Assembly (NCBI GenBank): GCA_964501415.1
Contig: CAZCSL010000016.1
Span: 1 to 34,756 of the forward strand
Length of the DNA: 34,756 nucleotides
Direction of reading: 5' to 3'
Source: B1SED10-225 sp964501415
GTDB lineage: Bacteria > Bacillota_I > Bacilli_A > Izemoplasmatales > Izemoplasmataceae
Positions within the stretch are counted from its first letter, which is position 1. Every line of letters starts with the position of its first letter. This document shows positions 22,906 through 29,819 of the stretch, piece by piece. The translations under genes and the position numbers were made by a program. Below the pieces are notes generated by a model, which saw only the letters and a program-made list of their open reading frames with translations, was not told the DNA's origin and searched no databases.

Positions 22906-23982
22906 ATGCACGTAATAACCTTTTTACTAGAACTATTATTAGAAGGCTTGATCTTTTTAAGAAACTACGTTTTCTTTCCTCAAGATGGGACGACTTTTTC
23001 ATTGTTAAGAATCTTTTCCTTATTGATTGCCTTTAGCATCTCTGGAGCGATTGTGGTTTTTATGTCACAGGGTGCCATTTTAAGGCATATGGGCCCAAGC
23101 GCCAAAAAGCTAAAAGCTTATGGCGTTGCCTCAGTTTCAGGGATAATATTGGCGGTCTGTTCGTGTTCGGTGTTACCGATGTTTGCCAGTATTCGCAAAA
23201 AAGGCGCTGGTTTAGGACCAGCGGTGGCCTTTTTGTTTTCAGGCCCCGCCATCAATGTGTTGGCTTTGAGCTTAACGTTTTCTGATATTGGTCCCGATAT
23301 CGCTTTGGCTAGAGTCATTGGGGCCATTTTACTATCGATAGTGATTGGGTTTACACTATATGTTATTTTTAGAAAGGGCGAAGTAAAACAAGCGAATAAC
23401 ACCCTTTTTGAACGGTTTGATGAAGAAACACGCTTAAAAGCTTACCAAAAAATTCTTTTCTTTTTGACGCTCTTCTTCATTTTAATCTTTGGGGTATATA
23501 GACCCTTGCCAACCCTTATATTGTTAGTCTTATTAGGGATTCAAATCGTCCTATTCTTCCGCAAAGATGATTTAATCGCTTGGGGTGCAGAAACCTTAGA
23601 TTTAGCCAAAAAGATTTTACCTTTGTTTATCATGGGCGTCTTTATTGCAGGCATTATCAGCTCATTAATCAGTGAAGAAATGCTGGCTAGAGTGGTTGGA
23701 CAAAACACGTATCAAGCCAATTTAATCGCTTCGGTAATCGGGGCGTTAATGTATTTTGCCACCTTAACAGAGGTCCCCATCGTCAGTACGCTTTTAGCAA
23801 ACGGAATGAATAGAGGTCCTGCCACCGCTTTATTACTTGCCGGACCATCCTTAAGCATCCCCAATATGATCATTATTGGTAAAGTGCTTGGTATCAAACG
23901 CACGTTAACCTATTTAGGATTGGTTGTTGTCTTATCGGCCCTAGTTGGGTTGGTAAGTGGCTATATTATTTACGCTTTATAA
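22906..23982 (+). CDS. ArsP/YraQ-type permease, probable organoarsenical or metal exporter
   Basis: A 358-residue inner-membrane permease of the ArsP/YraQ (DUF318) family with about eight to ten helices. The conserved motif ILAVCSCSVLPMFASIRKKGAGLGPAVAFLFSGPAIN (about 76-112) holds the adjacent Cys-Ser-Cys. A second repeat follows late in the protein, ATLTEVPIVSTLLANGMNRGPATALLLAGPSLSIPN. Family knowledge: ArsP exports trivalent methylated or aromatic arsenicals; relatives handle copper or zinc. The start follows AAGGGA at the arsR stop. The upstream arsR and downstream CxxC protein make metalloid efflux the most likely job. Confidence 0.9.
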   Translation: MHVITFLLELLLEGLIFLRNYVFFPQDGTTFSLLRIFSLLIAFSISGAIVVFMSQGAILRHMGPSAKKLKAYGVASVSGIILAVCSCSVLPMFASIRKKGAGLGPAVAFLFSGPAINVLALSLTFSDIGPDIALARVIGAILLSIVIGFTLYVIFRKGEVKQANNTLFERFDEETRLKAYQKILFFLTLFFILIFGVYRPLPTLILLVLLGIQIVLFFRKDDLIAWGAETLDLAKKILPLFIMGVFIAGIISSLISEEMLARVVGQNTYQANLIASVIGALMYFATLTEVPIVSTLLANGMNRGPATALLLAGPSLSIPNMIIIGKVLGIKRTLTYLGLVVVLSALVGLVSGYIIYAL

Positions 23983-24005
23983 CTTTTTTATGAAGGAGGA
24001 GTGCA

Positions 24006-24239
24006 ATGAACGTTAAAGTATTAGGCAAAGGCTGTAAAAACTGTGATAAGTTGGCAGAAAACGTGAAAGTTGCAGCTGAACAACTAAAATTGGATGTGAC
24101 GGTAGAAAAAGTGACTGACCTAGATACCATCATCGATTATGGCGCTATGAAAACCCCCGCTTTAGTCATTGATGATAAACTTGTTCAGCAAGGCAAAGTA
24201 TTAGCCCCATCACAAATCAGAAAGCTTCTAGAATCATAA
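24006..24239 (+). CDS. Small thioredoxin-fold CxxC protein
   Basis: A 77-residue minimal thioredoxin fold of the 'redox-active disulfide protein 2' / Thioredoxin_3 type. The active site CKNC is at residues 10-13 within LGKGCKNCDKLAENV, and the cis-proline region reads MKTPALVIDDKLVQQGKV. It is cytosolic, with no signal peptide. Such proteins are commonly found beside ArsP/YraQ permeases and ArsR repressors, perhaps delivering or reducing the exported thiophilic ligand. GAAGGAGG lies before the start. A strong terminator ends the operon. Confidence 0.93.
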   Translation: MNVKVLGKGCKNCDKLAENVKVAAEQLKLDVTVEKVTDLDTIIDYGAMKTPALVIDDKLVQQGKVLAPSQIRKLLES

Positions 24240-24270
24240 AAAAGCAGGTTTGCTCACCTGCTTTTCTTTT
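24239..24270. terminator. Bidirectional terminator after the ars operon
   Basis: AAAAGCAGGT (24240-24249) pairs with ACCTGCTTTT (24256-24265), followed by a T-rich stretch. The minus-strand serine hydrolase ends inside the right arm (24254). Confidence 0.92.
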
Positions 24271-25957
24271 TTCGCCTTTCGCATAATAATCCTTGAATCA
24301 TAAGGGTGGGTCTTCCTTGGGTATACTTAAGCAAAACCGTTTCTTTAGTCCCTCTGCCATAGCCTTGAATAATGGCTTTTTCTTCATCGATAGGTAAAAG
24401 ATAATACGTATTTGAAGCTTCTGGGGTTTTTAGCGTTAAGATTAGGGCCCCTTGTTTGATTTTTAAATTTATGCCCTTAACATACTGAGCCAAACGCGCA
24501 TATTTACCTTGTGGTCTATAGGTGCCAAGTGCGCTTTGCCAAGCTTCTGTGATTTTAGGGTGTTGATAATTGCTAGCTAGTGGCAACAACGTTTTTTTGT
24601 AAGGACTGGAGACTTCAAAAAATAGCACATCTTCATCGCGCACGGTTTTGGGTAAAAAACGCAATGGTTCGATTTGTTTTTTGAAAGGTTTTAGCTTGGC
24701 AATCCCTTTTGGTACGGGCTTTAAAAAGCCATCACCGCTTTCATCTAGGCGGTATTTAAAGAAGCCAAGTTTGCCGGATAAATCTTGGTTTTTATCAATG
24801 CTAAAGGATAGTTTTCGGTCAATCATAACCATATCCTTGCTATATCTAAGCCGTTTATCAAGCGGGATGGGGTTGGTAGGGTGTTCGATTGTTTTAGGTA
24901 TGTCAATGCCTTGGTCTAAAAAGATCTCTTGGATGATCAAAGGCATGATTTTTTGGTTAAAAAGGGCTCCTTTTTTGGCATTATTCATGATATTTAAGGC
25001 TAGTTGTGGTTTAGGAAAAAGGTCAAAAAGGCTGTGGTGATAAAAGGTATTACCGCCATGGCCGTAAACTTCCCCTACAGCGTCATGATTGAACTTAGCA
25101 TAATTAAAACGAATCCCTAAGCCAATCCGTTGCTCATTTTTAATCATATAGCCATCTTTAGGAGGCGTAATCATCGCTTCAAAGGTTTTGGCGTTTAAGA
25201 GCTTGGGCTGGTTTTTCTTTAAAAAGTAACTGGCCAGTTTTTGCATATCGTTTAAGGAAGCATAAGTATTCGTCCCTGCGCTGATCATACTCGATAATGG
25301 GTCTTCTACCGTGCGCCCTTTTTGATTGTAAGAAGCGGCAATGCTGTTTTTATGTTTTGATCTTAACTTGGGCGTTTCTAAAATGAGTGGATTTATTTTA
25401 AGCGGGGCAAAAATATGGTCCTTCAAATATTCTTTATAGCTTTTATTACTCACTTTTTCAACAATTAATCCCAACAAAGCGTATCCGATATTGGAATAAG
25501 CAAACATCACACCCGGTTCATGCGTTCTATAGTGATTGGACAGTTTTTCAATGAGGCTTTGTTGGGGTATCTCAGAATCAAACATCATCGACAAATCATC
25601 CCCAGGTAAACCTGAGGTATGCATCAGCACGTGTCTGATGGTCATCTCATCATAGGTTTTGTGCTCTTTGATGGAAAGCTTTGGTAAGTGGTCCTTAATC
25701 GCATCATCTAGTGTTAATTTGCCTTGGTCCATCAGTTGCAAAATAGCCAAAGCGGTAAATACTTTGGTTGTGGAACCAATCATGAATTTAGTTTCCTTAG
25801 TAACGGCTTGATTAGAGCTTGCTTCTCCAAATAGCCCTTCATAGATAGGGGTATCTAGGTATTGAATACTAACGGCAAGGCCTTTAATTTTGTATTTTTT
25901 GCGATATTTCGCGATTAAAGTATCCAGTTTTTCTTTGGTTGAATTTTTTAACTCCAT
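24254..25957 (-). CDS. Serine hydrolase of the beta-lactamase/PBP fold
   Basis: A 567-residue protein of the class C beta-lactamase/D-aminopeptidase-type serine hydrolases. The catalytic Ser62-x-x-Lys65 lies in MIGSTTKVFTAL, Tyr154-x-Asn156 in FAYSNIGYALLG, and the third motif is HGGN near 302. The catalytic domain covers about 1-350. The last 200 residues form a beta-rich domain like those following many such enzymes. No signal peptide or membrane helix is visible (start MELKNSTKEK), so it is probably cytosolic. The substrate is unknown: peptides, esters or amides. GAGGGTGG precedes the ATG. A TATAAT on the minus strand (26034-26039) may be its -10. Confidence 0.9.
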   Translation of the reverse strand: MELKNSTKEKLDTLIAKYRKKYKIKGLAVSIQYLDTPIYEGLFGEASSNQAVTKETKFMIGSTTKVFTALAILQLMDQGKLTLDDAIKDHLPKLSIKEHKTYDEMTIRHVLMHTSGLPGDDLSMMFDSEIPQQSLIEKLSNHYRTHEPGVMFAYSNIGYALLGLIVEKVSNKSYKEYLKDHIFAPLKINPLILETPKLRSKHKNSIAASYNQKGRTVEDPLSSMISAGTNTYASLNDMQKLASYFLKKNQPKLLNAKTFEAMITPPKDGYMIKNEQRIGLGIRFNYAKFNHDAVGEVYGHGGNTFYHHSLFDLFPKPQLALNIMNNAKKGALFNQKIMPLIIQEIFLDQGIDIPKTIEHPTNPIPLDKRLRYSKDMVMIDRKLSFSIDKNQDLSGKLGFFKYRLDESGDGFLKPVPKGIAKLKPFKKQIEPLRFLPKTVRDEDVLFFEVSSPYKKTLLPLASNYQHPKITEAWQSALGTYRPQGKYARLAQYVKGINLKIKQGALILTLKTPEASNTYYLLPIDEEKAIIQGYGRGTKETVLLKYTQGRPTLMIQGLLCERRKKKSR

Positions 25958-26033
25958 CGTTTCACCACCCTCTTAAGTGTGCTGTTGCGAATGGGTTTAC
26001 ACAAACATTTTTCTCATTCACATAGATAATTTC

Positions 26034-26039
26034 ATTATA
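26034..26039 (-). promoter_or_regulatory. Possible -10 of the serine hydrolase promoter
   Basis: On the minus strand a perfect TATAAT lies 77 bases before the start codon. The -35 at 17 bases spacing (TCGCTA) is poor. Confidence 0.4.
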
Positions 26040-26126
26040 TCTTAATCTCACTTCGATAGCGAGTCTGAAACAAAAACATTTTTTAACTTTACATGTACTT
26101 TAGCATAGATAATCGCTTTTGTGCGT

Positions 26127-26132
26127 TATAAT
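26127..26132 (+). promoter_or_regulatory. Possible -10 of the alpha/beta hydrolase promoter
   Basis: TATAAT at 26127-26132 lies only 17 bases before the ATG at 26150, with AGGTG between. Transcripts would have a leader of about ten bases. No good -35 is seen. Confidence 0.45.
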
Positions 26133-26149
26133 AATCCTAGGTGATGGTG

Positions 26150-27070
26150 ATGAAACAAATCAAACTAGGCAGCCTCATTTTCGTGGGGTTGTTGGTGATC
26201 GTTTTTGTAGCGCTGAGTACACATAGTTTAATTAAACAAGTTCAACTGAATACGATCTATAAAACCCATGAAATCAACGATTTTGACATGCTTACCATCG
26301 ATGATTATCAGGTTGCTTTTCGTCAGTATGGCAACCCTGATCATGAAACGCTGGTCTTGATTCATGGCTTCTTAGGCAGTGGTTATGATTTTCGGTTTAT
26401 CAGTGAAATGCTTGAAGAAAACTTTCACATCATTGCCATTGATTTGGTGGGTTTTGGACATAGTGAAAAATCAAGCTCCTTTAGCTATACGGCAGATCAA
26501 CATAGTAAAATCATTGAAAAATTATTGGAACACTTAGATATAGACCATTACTATATGTTAGGCCATTCTATGGGGGCAAGAGTAGCGTTGTATCATAGTT
26601 ATCATCATCAAAATCAGATGGAAGGGTTGATTTTACTATCTCCAGCTGATTTCAATCCAGAGCAAAATACGCAACCGCCACCAAAGCTTTTTTATGACTT
26701 GATATTTAAAAATTACACGGTTCAACGTTTGGCTTTTTTTGGGGTCCATCACCAAGAAGCTTATAAGAGCAGTGATTATTTTGATCCCATGTATTATTTT
26801 AGTGCGATGATCCCTTCTGGGGTCTTACAAAAAATGAGCAATGATCAAGATGATATTGACTTTGAAGCCCTTATGACAGAAATTCGCTTAGACCCATTAA
26901 TCATAACCGGTGCAAAAGATACGTGGACTCCGCTTTTTATTAGTGAAAATTATAAAGCTAAATTAAACGAGGCACAGTTAGTGATTATAGAAGAGGTTGG
27001 GCACATGCCGATGATTGAAGCACACACATTAGTGGGTAACTATATAATCGATTATATCAATGATGAGTAG
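26150..27070 (+). CDS. Membrane-anchored alpha/beta hydrolase
   Basis: A 306-residue alpha/beta-fold hydrolase. An N-terminal uncleaved membrane anchor (about 6-27, SLIFVGLLVIVFVALSTHSL) puts the enzyme outside the membrane. Motifs: oxyanion-hole HGFLGSGYDF, nucleophile elbow GHSMGAR (Ser about 140), acid in IITGAKDTWTP, and His in EEVGHMPMIEAH. The fold resembles lipases, esterases and haloperoxidase-like hydrolases; the substrate is unknown. Three possible starts lie within nine bases (GTG 26141, ATG 26144, ATG 26150). The last is chosen because AGGTG is then six bases upstream. Confidence 0.9.
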   Translation: MKQIKLGSLIFVGLLVIVFVALSTHSLIKQVQLNTIYKTHEINDFDMLTIDDYQVAFRQYGNPDHETLVLIHGFLGSGYDFRFISEMLEENFHIIAIDLVGFGHSEKSSSFSYTADQHSKIIEKLLEHLDIDHYYMLGHSMGARVALYHSYHHQNQMEGLILLSPADFNPEQNTQPPPKLFYDLIFKNYTVQRLAFFGVHHQEAYKSSDYFDPMYYFSAMIPSGVLQKMSNDQDDIDFEALMTEIRLDPLIITGAKDTWTPLFISENYKAKLNEAQLVIIEEVGHMPMIEAHTLVGNYIIDYINDE

Positions 27071-27092
27071 ACTAAAGTCGTTTTAAGTCCAA

Positions 27093-27122
27093 AAAAAAGC
27101 ACTTAATTTTAAGTGCTTTTTT
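27093..27122. terminator. Bidirectional terminator between the alpha/beta hydrolase and the lipoprotein operon
   Basis: AAAAGCACTTAA (27095-27106) pairs with TTAAGTGCTTTT (27109-27120) around a two-base gap, flanked by A-run and T-run. It closes the plus-strand hydrolase and the five-gene minus-strand redox operon. Confidence 0.92.
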
Positions 27123-27145
27123 ATCGGATTTTGCTTGCAAGTTAA

Positions 27146-27592
27146 TTAATCAGCGTAATAAGCTTGATAATGTTCAATTGCAGCGTTGGCAATGTCTTCT
27201 AATGCTTCAACGGTCGCTGTAGCTGCCGCATCCCCATCGACTTCTTTGTAATCATCGACATCAAAGTCGCCCATGTTATCTGCATAATCGATAATGGCGC
27301 TTTGAACATCGCCACGCTCAATAATAGCGCCTCCCCAATCAGCACTTTCAGAATGATCGCTAACATTAAAGACGGTCATAGTGCCACCATCAAAGCTTAC
27401 TTCAACGGTCATCGGATAAAAGCCTTCACCTTCGATAGTCATGGTGACTAAGTCGCCATCCAAAACTGATGAAACGACGGTTGCGTTAAAGTACTCTACC
27501 GGATAATCTACATCGGGTGCGTCATCGCCGTTGCCACAAGCCGCGATAAATAGTACCGCTGCAAAAGCCATTAATGTGAATAATTTTTTCAT
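27146..27592 (-). CDS. FMN_bind-like lipoprotein, degenerate attachment motif
   Basis: A 148-residue exported lipoprotein: MKKLFTLMAFAAVLFIAACG has the lipobox IAAC with Cys19. The mature part resembles the FMN_bind domain. A strand TVEVSFDGGTMTVFNVSDHSES is followed by GAIIERGDVQSAIIDYADN, then DGDAAATATVEALEDIANAAIEHY at the place of the flavin-attachment motif. That motif is normally D-x-x-S/T-G-A-T; here the Ser and Gly are both Ala, while Asp and Thr are kept. Covalent flavin through ApbE is possible but doubtful. The protein is very acidic. Last gene of the operon, 16 bases after the thioredoxin-like lipoprotein. The FMN_bind assignment comes from pattern matching by eye. Confidence 0.75.
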   Translation of the reverse strand: MKKLFTLMAFAAVLFIAACGNGDDAPDVDYPVEYFNATVVSSVLDGDLVTMTIEGEGFYPMTVEVSFDGGTMTVFNVSDHSESADWGGAIIERGDVQSAIIDYADNMGDFDVDDYKEVDGDAAATATVEALEDIANAAIEHYQAYYAD

Positions 27593-27608
27593 ACTAACTC
27601 CTCCTATG

Positions 27609-27992
27609 TTATTTATTTATCTTGTTTAATTGTTCTTCTAAGTAATTGGTCACTGGTGTGGAACCAATAATCCACTCCTGAAATTCTTGATTTTCAAATA
27701 TGATTAACGCAGGTACGGTTTCTCGGTATTCAAAATCAGGCGTTCCTTGTTCATAGATTTCCCCTGTATCAATCAAAAAAATCTCAAAGTGTTCTTCAAG
27801 TTCTTTTAAAGAACTGCTTACCGAAGGTTCCAAATTGATACAAATATCACAGAAAGGTGAGTAATAATATATGATTGTCTTCTCACCTTCTAGTTGATCC
27901 AAATCATCCCAGTGACTAATATGATTGAAATCATTATAGGTTGCGGAATCACTACCACAAGCAAATAAAATGAGCAACCCTAAAAGCATCAC
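27609..27992 (-). CDS. Thioredoxin-like lipoprotein
   Basis: A small exported thioredoxin-fold protein. The lipobox is LFACG (Cys12 when counted from the GTG at 27992), followed by an acidic linker. The domain has TIIYYYSPFCDICINLEPSV with active-site CDIC, then VPALIIFENQEFQEWIIG with the cis-proline. It should sit on the outer face of the membrane and exchange electrons with the CcdA-like protein at 29820-31028. The start is unclear. The GTG/ATG pair at 27992/27989 has no ribosome site and leaves a signal peptide without a basic residue. AAGGAGGG at 28020-28027 sits before in-frame ATT (28016) and ATC (28013), which would add IKPINISV including a Lys. A non-AUG start is therefore likely. 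Confidence 0.85.
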   Translation of the reverse strand: MMLLGLLILFACGSDSATYNDFNHISHWDDLDQLEGEKTIIYYYSPFCDICINLEPSVSSSLKELEEHFEIFLIDTGEIYEQGTPDFEYRETVPALIIFENQEFQEWIIGSTPVTNYLEEQLNKINK

Positions 27993-28036
27993 ACTTATGT
28001 TTATTGGCTTGATAATGATCCCTCCTTCGTTACATC

Positions 28037-28067
28037 AAAGAGGTATTTAATGGATAAATACCTCTTT
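28037..28067 (-). other. Intercistronic hairpin before the thioredoxin-like lipoprotein gene
   Basis: A perfect 13-base-pair stem, AAAGAGGTATTTA (28037-28049) with TAAATACCTCTTT (28055-28067), and a five-base loop. On the minus strand only three T's follow it, so it is not a full terminator. It could block exonucleases, be an RNase site or attenuate transcription inside the operon. Confidence 0.8.
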
Positions 28068-28077
28068 TAGCAACGCA

Positions 28078-28725
28078 TTAATCTATATAGTTTTCTTGAT
28101 GATATTCTAGTAGTGTTTTAGATACTCTAATTAATGAATGCGTGGTGACTGAACTACCCGCATAAGCATCAATCAGGTCAGTCTCTTCAATTTCTGTGGT
28201 ATTGGCATGATCGGTATATTGGCTTGGTGCATCATTATAGAAGATGTTAATACCCTCTAAATCATCCAAGTTTTGACCGATTAACCAAGGGATAAAGTCA
28301 ACTTTGAAATGGCCTTCATAAGTCTTACCTGTATCAGGAATAGGGTCACTGTCGCCCCACATACCTGCGGTATAATCGCCATCTTCGCCATCAGAACTAA
28401 AGGTTAGTGTTACGATTTCACCCGTCGTTTTATCAATTTCGAAATAGGCTACACTCCAGTAATTGACACGGGGTGCACGGCAAGTACATGATACAAATGC
28501 CACTTGATACTTGACAAAATCACGCATTTCATATTCAAACAAGATAGGCATATCACGCATGACTTCATTTCCATATCCATCTAAATGGGGAAATTGTAAG
28601 ACTTCAATCGTCGCATCATCAGGACGGTCATTATCGCCGTTCTCGCCGTTATCGTCGCCGTTACCACAAGCCGCAGTAACGAATAAAAGACTTGCAAATA
28701 GTGTCAGTAATAAAAACTTTTTCAT
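28078..28725 (-). CDS. Acidic lipoprotein with CTCR motif and FMN_bind-like C-terminus
   Basis: A 215-residue exported lipoprotein with lipobox TAAC (Cys20) and an NGD/NGE-rich linker (about 22-36). The body has VAFVSCTCRAPRVNYWSVAYFEID, a Cys-x-Cys next to strongly conserved-looking aromatic residues. The end LIDAYAGSSVTTHSLIRVSKTLLEY matches the flavin-attachment region of FMN_bind proteins (D-x-x-A-G-S-S for D-x-x-S/T-G-A-S/T). If flavinylated by ApbE, it would carry FMN outside the membrane. The CTC pair could take part in thiol exchange with the neighbouring thioredoxin-like protein. Function is inferred from motifs and context only. Confidence 0.78.
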   Translation of the reverse strand: MKKFLLLTLFASLLFVTAACGNGDDNGENGDNDRPDDATIEVLQFPHLDGYGNEVMRDMPILFEYEMRDFVKYQVAFVSCTCRAPRVNYWSVAYFEIDKTTGEIVTLTFSSDGEDGDYTAGMWGDSDPIPDTGKTYEGHFKVDFIPWLIGQNLDDLEGINIFYNDAPSQYTDHANTTEIEETDLIDAYAGSSVTTHSLIRVSKTLLEYHQENYID

Positions 28726-28742
28726 CTTATAAGCCCCCTATA

Positions 28743-29750
28743 TTATTCGCAGTCGCCGTTGTCGCCGTTGTCGCCGTTGTCAGCGCCTTCGCACCAAGGC
28801 AGAACCTTGTTGTCGCCTTCGTAGTTTCTCCAACCACCAGCGTTCCAAACGTTCGTGTAACCAATTTCTTCAAGTACGGCTTGCATTAAACCACTTCTAG
28901 CGCCGCTCATACACATAAGAATAAGTTCGGTGTCTTTGTCGCCAAAAATGTTTTCAAGGATATAAATCATGTCATCGTTGATTACTTCAGAAAGATCAAC
29001 TTCATCAAGGGTAAATGTGCCAGGATGATTTAAGATTTCATTGTCTTCATGCGTAAGGAAACCAAAGTAAGGTACGAAAGTAAAGCCATCAATCCAACCA
29101 TTTTCTAATTTAGGTGCACTTTCACCTGGATAAACATCACGGAAATCAAAGAATTTTGTGCCTGGACGGCCTAGGAAATCATCGATATTTTCCATGTTGA
29201 TGTCTTCAGGAAGATCTTCAACATGCGCACGGGGTGGCATCGTGATAGTGAAGCTCTCATCACCAAATACACGGTGGTCACCCGTATAATCGCCAAGTGC
29301 GCCAGCGTTCCATACGTTTTCATAACCAAGATGTTCTAAAGCTTCTTTGATGAATCCAGCTCTGACGCCCGCAGCACAAATCAATACGATGTTGCGATCT
29401 TCATCAAATAATTCACGCAAAGCACCTTCATCTTTGATTTGCGAACCATCAAAGTTCCATCCATCAGTACGAACCAAAATGTCCGCATACTCTAGATATT
29501 GGAAGAATGGAATCATTTCGAATCCACGAATCCAACCATCTGACATTTGATCATCAAAGTTTCTTGCATCAACAAATTGCCATGCAGGATCAAACAGATA
29601 ATCATCAATGTCGCTCATAGTAATGGTTTCTGGTAATTCTACATCATTACCGTTTTCACCATTATCATTTTCACCATTGTCAGCTTCGCCATTACATGCT
29701 GCTAGGGTAAAGCTTAAAAATAGCATTAATACTAGTAAAAATTTCTTCAT
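28743..29750 (-). CDS. Double-rhodanese lipoprotein
   Basis: A 335-residue exported lipoprotein with lipobox LAAC (Cys19) and an NGE/NGD linker. Two rhodanese domains follow. The first (about 45-155) opens with FVDARNFDDQMSDGWIRG and has the active loop CAAGVR, ending GYENVWNAGALGDY. The second (about 185-320) opens with FFDFRDVYPGESAPKLENGWIDG and has the active loop CMSGAR, ending GYTNVWNAGGWRNYEG. Both loops keep the persulfide cysteine and fit the six-residue CxxGxR form. Rhodaneses carry sulfane sulfur from thiosulfate, polysulfide or persulfides. The C-terminus is an NGD repeat ending DCE with a last Cys, beside an earlier WCEG. It follows the CcdA-like gene and precedes the CTCR lipoprotein by 17 bases. 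Confidence 0.92.
   Translation of the reverse strand: MKKFLLVLMLFLSFTLAACNGEADNGENDNGENGNDVELPETITMSDIDDYLFDPAWQFVDARNFDDQMSDGWIRGFEMIPFFQYLEYADILVRTDGWNFDGSQIKDEGALRELFDEDRNIVLICAAGVRAGFIKEALEHLGYENVWNAGALGDYTGDHRVFGDESFTITMPPRAHVEDLPEDINMENIDDFLGRPGTKFFDFRDVYPGESAPKLENGWIDGFTFVPYFGFLTHEDNEILNHPGTFTLDEVDLSEVINDDMIYILENIFGDKDTELILMCMSGARSGLMQAVLEEIGYTNVWNAGGWRNYEGDNKVLPWCEGADNGDNGDNGDCE
28752..28781. repeat. Nine-base tandem repeat coding Asn-Gly-Asp
   Basis: Three perfect copies of GTCGCCGTT (28752-28778) plus three bases of a fourth encode the NGD tail of the double-rhodanese protein. Similar, less regular copies encode the linkers of this protein (near 29655-29690) and of the next lipoprotein (near 28620-28665). 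Confidence 0.85.
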
Positions 29751-29792
29751 TTACTACTCCTCCTAAAATTTTTTTATATTATTTTATTTAAA

Positions 29793-29808
29793 TGATGCTT
29801 TAGCATCA
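29793..29808 (-). other. Intercistronic hairpin after the CcdA-like gene
   Basis: TGATGC (29793-29798), loop TTTA, GCATCA (29803-29808). On the minus strand an AT-rich stretch without a clean U-run follows, so partial termination or RNA processing is more likely than full termination before the rhodanese gene. Confidence 0.6.
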
Positions 29809-29819
29809 ATAAAACCAAC

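Noticed and set aside
28752..28781. CRISPR-like or minisatellite array
   Set aside because: The units are nine bases with no spacers and are in frame within a coding region.
28692..28889. Plus-strand open frame rich in Ala-Val-Val across the nine-base repeats
   Set aside because: It is the antisense image of the NGD repeat and rhodanese coding sequence, with no ribosome site; the minus-strand genes carry domains and lipoboxes.
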